Assembly: GCF_000494755.1 (NCBI RefSeq)
Contig: NC_022657.1
Span: 693,501 to 757,500 of the forward strand
Length of the DNA stretch: 64,000 nucleotides
From: Amorphoplanes friuliensis DSM 7358
GTDB taxonomy: Bacteria; Actinomycetota; Actinomycetes; Mycobacteriales; Micromonosporaceae
Direction: 5' to 3'
Below are positions 60,168 to 64,000 of the stretch, piece after piece. Below the pieces are notes generated by a model. It saw only the letters and a list, made by a program, of their open reading frames with translations, was not told where the DNA came from and did no database searches. A program made the position numbers and the translations under genes. Within the stretch, counting starts at the first letter, position 1, and each line of letters starts with the position of its first letter.

Positions 60168-61328
60168 TCAGCCTGCCACCGTCGCGGTGCGCCGGCGCGT
60201 GAACGCGGCCGGTTCCTTGCGGCGGAAGGCCGCCGCGACCGCGCTGAGCCAGGCGACCTCGTCGGCGACCTCACCACCCACCTGCGCCCAGTGGTCGCCG
60301 TTGTCCACGGGCGGCAACCCGGAGTCGTGCCGGTGCAGGGCCAGCGTGATGCCGCACGCCTCGATCAGCGCCGGACTCTCACCCACGAAGAGCCGCGCCT
60401 CGGCCAGCGTGCCGGCGGGCAGATAGTCGCGCAGGGTCAGCATGCCGTCCCGGATCTCGATGACCCGGCGGTAGAGCCGCAGCTGGACGTCGTCGACACC
60501 GGCCAGCTCGACCAGGGCGCGCCGCCGCGAGAAGAGGATCACCTGCGGGAAGGTCCGCCGCATCACCCGCCACAGTGGACGAAGAGCCCACAGCGAACGG
60601 TACGACCGGATCACCGAGCGCAGCTTTCCGCCCGCCGGGACGGCCGCGCCGACGACGGCGAGGATCGTGCCGGCCGACCGCAGGGCGTTGGCGATGGGCT
60701 CGATCTCCTGCAGGGGCAGGGTCAGACCCGAACCGTGCGCCACGATCACACCGGTCTTCAGCACCGCGTACGCGGCCACCAGGAACGTCCCCATCGCGAT
60801 GGCCCGCAGACCGTTGCGGAGCAGGCGCGCCGCGGCCGACCGGCTGATCCGCCAGAACAGCGCGGTCGCAATGACCAGAACCGTGCCCAGGTAACCGTTC
60901 AGCACCACCCAGTACGCCGTCGCCGAAGGTGTCAGGGTTGCTGCCATCAGGTCGGCGCCCGTGGTCGAGATGCCTCCGGGTGTCGCGTTCATCAGCACGA
61001 TGAGCAGGACGACCACCACACCGGCCAGGAGTGGCTGGTATCGGGCGGCCCGGGGATGAGCGGCGTCGTAAGCGGTGATCAGCGAGATGAACCGCAGCAG
61101 GAAGTACGCGGCCGCGACCCCGAGCAGGTGCGGCAGGATCTGCGGATGCGGGATCAGCTCGCCGAGCACGGAGTTGACGCCGGGCGTCGCCACGGTCTTG
61201 GTCAGCGCCAGCGCGCACAGCGTCGCCCACATGGCCCGCTGCTGGGCGTCGCGCCACAGCGTCGGCAGACGTGCCGCGACCGTGCCCCACAGGACAACAA
61301 GCAGGATGCCGGTGAGAGCGCCGTTCAA
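60168..61328 (-). CDS. MAB_1171c/DUF6545-family membrane protein
   Basis: 386 aa. Seven or so N-terminal hydrophobic segments to about residue 225 (GILLVVLWGTVAARL, PLLAGVVVVLLIVLMNA, VLVIATALFWRI), then a cytoplasmic domain rich in Arg and Glu (RPLWRVMRRTFPQVILFS, VQLRLYRRVIEIRDGM). The family recurs in actinomycetes beside ImmA-like and XRE genes. The function is unknown; a signalling or transport role is guessed. ATGA overlap with the ImmA-like gene upstream. Confidence 0.83.
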   Translation of the reverse strand: MNGALTGILLVVLWGTVAARLPTLWRDAQQRAMWATLCALALTKTVATPGVNSVLGELIPHPQILPHLLGVAAAYFLLRFISLITAYDAAHPRAARYQPLLAGVVVVLLIVLMNATPGGISTTGADLMAATLTPSATAYWVVLNGYLGTVLVIATALFWRISRSAAARLLRNGLRAIAMGTFLVAAYAVLKTGVIVAHGSGLTLPLQEIEPIANALRSAGTILAVVGAAVPAGGKLRSVIRSYRSLWALRPLWRVMRRTFPQVILFSRRRALVELAGVDDVQLRLYRRVIEIRDGMLTLRDYLPAGTLAEARLFVGESPALIEACGITLALHRHDSGLPPVDNGDHWAQVGGEVADEVAWLSAVAAAFRRKEPAAFTRRRTATVAG

Positions 61329-61825
61329 GACTGGAAGTTGAGCACGTCGGCGACCCGGCCGAGAGTGCCGCCGGGCCGCTCGTCACCGGTGGTCTCCGGT
61401 CCGGACCGGGCGCGGATCAGCGAGGCCAGCATCTCGGCCTCACGCTCCTGCGCGGTGGTGTAACTGACCCGGCCGAGGATGGTCGTGACCGTCGACGGAT
61501 CGAGGTCGGGGACGAGCCGGGCGAGGGCCCCGCCGCTGACGTCGAGGCCGGTGGTGTGACCGCTGAGCATGTGGCCGAGCTCGTGCAGGACGATGTGTTC
61601 GGCGTGCAGCCGTGAGGTGCCCGGATCGTAGAAGACGTAGTCCGCGGTCGGCACCGAGATCCACAGGCCGCACGGTGCGCCGGCGGTCAGGCCGGGCATG
61701 GGTTGCAGACTCAACGGCCGTCCGCGGTGGGAGGCCACCACCGCGCAGAACGTGCTCAGATCGAACGGTCGTGGGATCGGAATGTTCTGAATGCGACGCT
61801 CGCAGCGCCTGCGTAGCCGGCTCAC
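61325..61825 (-). CDS. ImmA/IrrE-type metallopeptidase (ParH-like)
   Basis: 166 aa from GTG 61825. Zinc motif LHELGHMLSGH near residue 80, with a later Glu in QEREAEMLASLIR as third ligand. Such proteins cleave XRE-type repressors or sit beside them. Here the XRE partner is on the other strand, beyond the DUF6545 gene. Often annotated as a toxin component, but no toxin activity is implied by the sequence. Confidence 0.83.
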   Translation of the reverse strand: MSRLRRRCERRIQNIPIPRPFDLSTFCAVVASHRGRPLSLQPMPGLTAGAPCGLWISVPTADYVFYDPGTSRLHAEHIVLHELGHMLSGHTTGLDVSGGALARLVPDLDPSTVTTILGRVSYTTAQEREAEMLASLIRARSGPETTGDERPGGTLGRVADVLNFQS

Positions 61826-61892
61826 CCAGTGCCCCCCGGTCTAGGTCCGGTCGCCAAGGCTACCCGCAGTGCCGAAACACGACAGTGGCGCG

Positions 61893-63119
61893 TCAGCGTT
61901 GGTAGACGTCCGGGATGCCGTCCTCGTCCGCGTCGTGCGACTCCTCGACGGCGATCAGCCGGTAGTGCCGGTCGCGCAGCCGCAGGACGATCGTCGCCAG
62001 CAGTGCGGAGATCAGGGAACCCAGGAGGATGCCGATCTTCGCGTGGCCGTCGCGGACGGTGCCGGACCCGTAGGCGAGCTCGCCGATCAGCAGTGACACC
62101 GTGAAGCCGATCCCGCCCAGCAGGGACAGGCCGAGGACGTCCCACCAGCTCAGGCCCGGGTCGAGGCTGGCGCGGGTGAAACGCTGCACCAGCCAGGTCG
62201 CGCCGGTGATGCCGATCGTCTTGCCGGCGACCAGACCGACGATCATGCCGATCGTCACCGAGTCGCGCAGGCTGGCGCCGAGTCCGCCCGCCGCGGCCAC
62301 CGAGACCCCGGCGGCGAAGAAGGCGAAGACCGGTACGGCGAACCCGGACGACAGCGGCCGGATGCGGCGTTCGAAATGCTCGGCCATCCCGTCCCTGTGC
62401 ACGGGAACCGTGAAGGCGAGCAGAACACCGGCCACCGTCGCGTGGATGCCGGACTCGTGCACCAGGAACCAGGTCACCGCGGCCGGCGGCAGCAGCAGCC
62501 ACCATCGGTGTACGCCGCGCTGGACGAGCAGGCCGAATCCTGCCAGCGGCAGCAGCGCCAGCAGCAGTGGCAGGAGGTGCAGCGACGACGTGTAGAAGAT
62601 CGCGATGATCGTGATGGCGAGCAGGTCGTCGACGACGGCCAGCGTCAGCAGGAACGTCCGCAGCGCGGCGGGCAGATGGGTGCCGATGACCGCGAGCACG
62701 GCCAGCGCGAACGCGATGTCGGTCGCGGTCGGCGTGGCCCATCCGGCGAGGGCGCCACTGTTCAGGTTGATCACGGTGAAGATCACGGCGGGTGCGATCA
62801 TCCCGCCGACGGCGGCCACGACGGGCAGTGCGGCGCGGCGTGGATCACGCAGGTCCCCGGCGACGAACTCCCGCTTGAGCTCCAGACCGGCGACGAAGAA
62901 GAAGATCGCCAGCAGCCCGTCGGCCGCCCACTCCGCGAGGGTGAGCGGTCCGACGTGCAGAGCGGAGAGGCTGCGGTAGCTGTCACCCCAGGGTGAGTTG
63001 GCCCAGGCGAGGCCGGCCAGCGCGGCGACCAGGAGCAGCACTCCGCCGACGGTTTCGGCGCGCAGCAGCTCGGCGATCCGGCGTGCCTCGGGCCAGGTGC
63101 CGCGTCCGAAGAGGGACAA
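61893..63119 (-). CDS. nhaA: Na+/H+ antiporter NhaA
   Basis: 408 aa from TTG 63119, with GGAGG 6 bases upstream. Conserved [34 protein letters not shown] (Asp in the ion path), [11 protein letters not shown] (Asp pair), [10 protein letters not shown] and [16 protein letters not shown]. Electrogenic sodium exporter in the membrane. It is the third antiporter in the window and of a different family from the two CPA1 proteins. Confidence 0.95.
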   Translation of the reverse strand: MSLFGRGTWPEARRIAELLRAETVGGVLLLVAALAGLAWANSPWGDSYRSLSALHVGPLTLAEWAADGLLAIFFFVAGLELKREFVAGDLRDPRRAALPVVAAVGGMIAPAVIFTVINLNSGALAGWATPTATDIAFALAVLAVIGTHLPAALRTFLLTLAVVDDLLAITIIAIFYTSSLHLLPLLLALLPLAGFGLLVQRGVHRWWLLLPPAAVTWFLVHESGIHATVAGVLLAFTVPVHRDGMAEHFERRIRPLSSGFAVPVFAFFAAGVSVAAAGGLGASLRDSVTIGMIVGLVAGKTIGITGATWLVQRFTRASLDPGLSWWDVLGLSLLGGIGFTVSLLIGELAYGSGTVRDGHAKIGILLGSLISALLATIVLRLRDRHYRLIAVEESHDADEDGIPDVYQR

Positions 63120-63194
63120 TGAGGGCCTCCGGTGGGGTCGCCGACAGAATCGCCGACCAGACTTCCCGGCACACCGGTTCCGACCCTATCGTGA

Positions 63195-64000
63195 TCAGGC
63201 GTCGGAGCGCTTGAGGCGCCAGGCGCCACCCGCGACCACCGCGGCGACGTAGGCCACGAAGACGGCGAGGCCGGCCCAGGGGGTCAGGGCGCCCGAGCCC
63301 TCGGTCACCGCCGTGAACGCGTCACCGGCGTTGGCGGGCAGAAAGCGGACGACGTCGTCGCGCCAGGCGTCCGGCAGCAGGAGCTGAGCCACACCGCTGA
63401 GCAGAAACATCGCGCCGAACAGCGTGCTGATGGCGGCCGGGGTCGACCGCAGCAGCGCGCCGAGGGCCAAGCCGAGGACGCCGGAGCCGGCCAGGACAAC
63501 CGCCGAGCCGACGACTGCGCGGGTCACGCCCGGGTCCGACCAGGAGGCGCCGCCGTCACCGATGATGGCCTGACCGCCGGTGAAGGCGACGGCCGAGGCG
63601 ACAAGACCGACAACGAAGACCACCGCCGCAAAAACGGCGATCTTGCCCCAGAGGACCGGGAGGCGCTTCGGTACGGCCGTCAGCGACGAGCGGATCATGC
63701 CGGTGCTGTACTCACTGGCCATGAACAGCACGCCCAGGGTGCCGAAGGCCAGCTGCGCGAAGGTCAGACCGGCGAGACTGGCACTGACCGGGCCGAGGAC
63801 GTCGGGGCCAGGACCGCCGGTGTCACCCGAGTTGAGCATCGAGGACGCGAGCAGGCCGATGCCGACGAGCAGGACGACGGCCGCGGCCAGCGTGACGGTC
63901 GTGGAACGCAACGACCAGAACTTGATCCACTCGGAGCGGACCACCCGCGCCTGGGTGACCTTGAGCTTGGACGCCACGACCGGCGCGGCGGCCTGAGCGG
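63195..64000 (-). CDS. ABC-2 type permease, 5' end cut by window
   Basis: The frame is open to the window edge; GTG 63977 is an in-frame start but upstream codons (AQAAAPV) look coding, so the real start is outside. About 6 membrane segments. Conserved VRSEWIKFWSLRSTTVTL, FMASEYSTGMIRSSLTAVPKR, GALLRSTPAAISTLFGAMFLL. It is the membrane part of an exporter whose ATPase probably lies just outside the window. Confidence 0.87.
   Translation of the reverse strand, partial: AQAAAPVVASKLKVTQARVVRSEWIKFWSLRSTTVTLAAAVVLLVGIGLLASSMLNSGDTGGPGPDVLGPVSASLAGLTFAQLAFGTLGVLFMASEYSTGMIRSSLTAVPKRLPVLWGKIAVFAAVVFVVGLVASAVAFTGGQAIIGDGGASWSDPGVTRAVVGSAVVLAGSGVLGLALGALLRSTPAAISTLFGAMFLLSGVAQLLLPDAWRDDVVRFLPANAGDAFTAVTEGSGALTPWAGLAVFVAYVAAVVAGGAWRLKRSDA

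Noticed and set aside
61325..61825. Toxin of a toxin-antitoxin pair
   Set aside because: Only a zinc-protease motif is visible. The neighbour is a membrane protein, not an antitoxin, so a toxin label is not supported.

Overview
The window is high-GC DNA with the gene style of a filamentous actinomycete, most likely Micromonosporaceae (Actinoplanes-like). The signs are GTG/TTG starts with strong Shine-Dalgarno (SD) sites, TANNNT -10 boxes, leaderless starts, an EspR-like regulator, an ECF42 sigma operon and many LacI-family sugar regulons. The genus is an inference. Both ends cut a gene. I saw no tRNA, rRNA, CRISPR array, transposase or prophage.

Layout. 1-5.1 kb: end of a discoidin-domain protein, a chemoreceptor, and an Erm-type 23S rRNA methyltransferase with what looks like a WhiB7-type promoter, a leaderless leader peptide and an attenuator hairpin. 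5.1-10 kb: zinc-ribbon protein, MFS exporter, ArsR-type regulator, methyltransferase, CPA1 antiporter. 10-15 kb: SorC-type regulator divergent from an SDR across an operator array; glyA behind a ZTP riboswitch; a beta-propeller protein and a phosphoesterase. 15-21.8 kb: secreted discoidin/beta-helix protein, a LacI regulator and a ribose/fructose-type ABC importer. 21.8-23.6 kb: AraC regulator and double SnoaL protein.

23.6-39 kb is the metabolic core. One arm (minus strand: rhaT, rhaP, rhaQ, rhaS, rhaM, rhaI) imports and isomerises L-rhamnose. The other arm (plus strand) holds a LacI regulator, a fused rhamnulose-1-P aldolase/lactaldehyde dehydrogenase, rhamnulokinase, lutABC and an AraA-like isomerase. 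Together they can take L-rhamnose to DHAP plus pyruvate. TGAAACGTTTCA-type operators lie at the promoters of both arms. The rhamnulokinase carries a six-copy in-frame repeat insertion.

39-50 kb: NmrA-like protein, orphan KdpD, a TetR-controlled ABC exporter, a second CPA1 antiporter, ahcY behind an SAH riboswitch that can hide its own SD, and a PhyH dioxygenase divergent from a LacI regulator. 51-55.8 kb: an ECF42/DGPF/flavin-oxidase operon and an inositol-like catabolic trio. 56-64 kb: M48 protease, leaderless def, methyltransferase, then a P450, EspR-like XRE, DUF6545 membrane protein and ImmA-like protease cassette, NhaA, and an ABC-2 permease cut by the window edge.

The best leads for new biology are the rhamnulokinase repeat, the P450/EspR/DUF6545/ImmA cassette and the erm leader.
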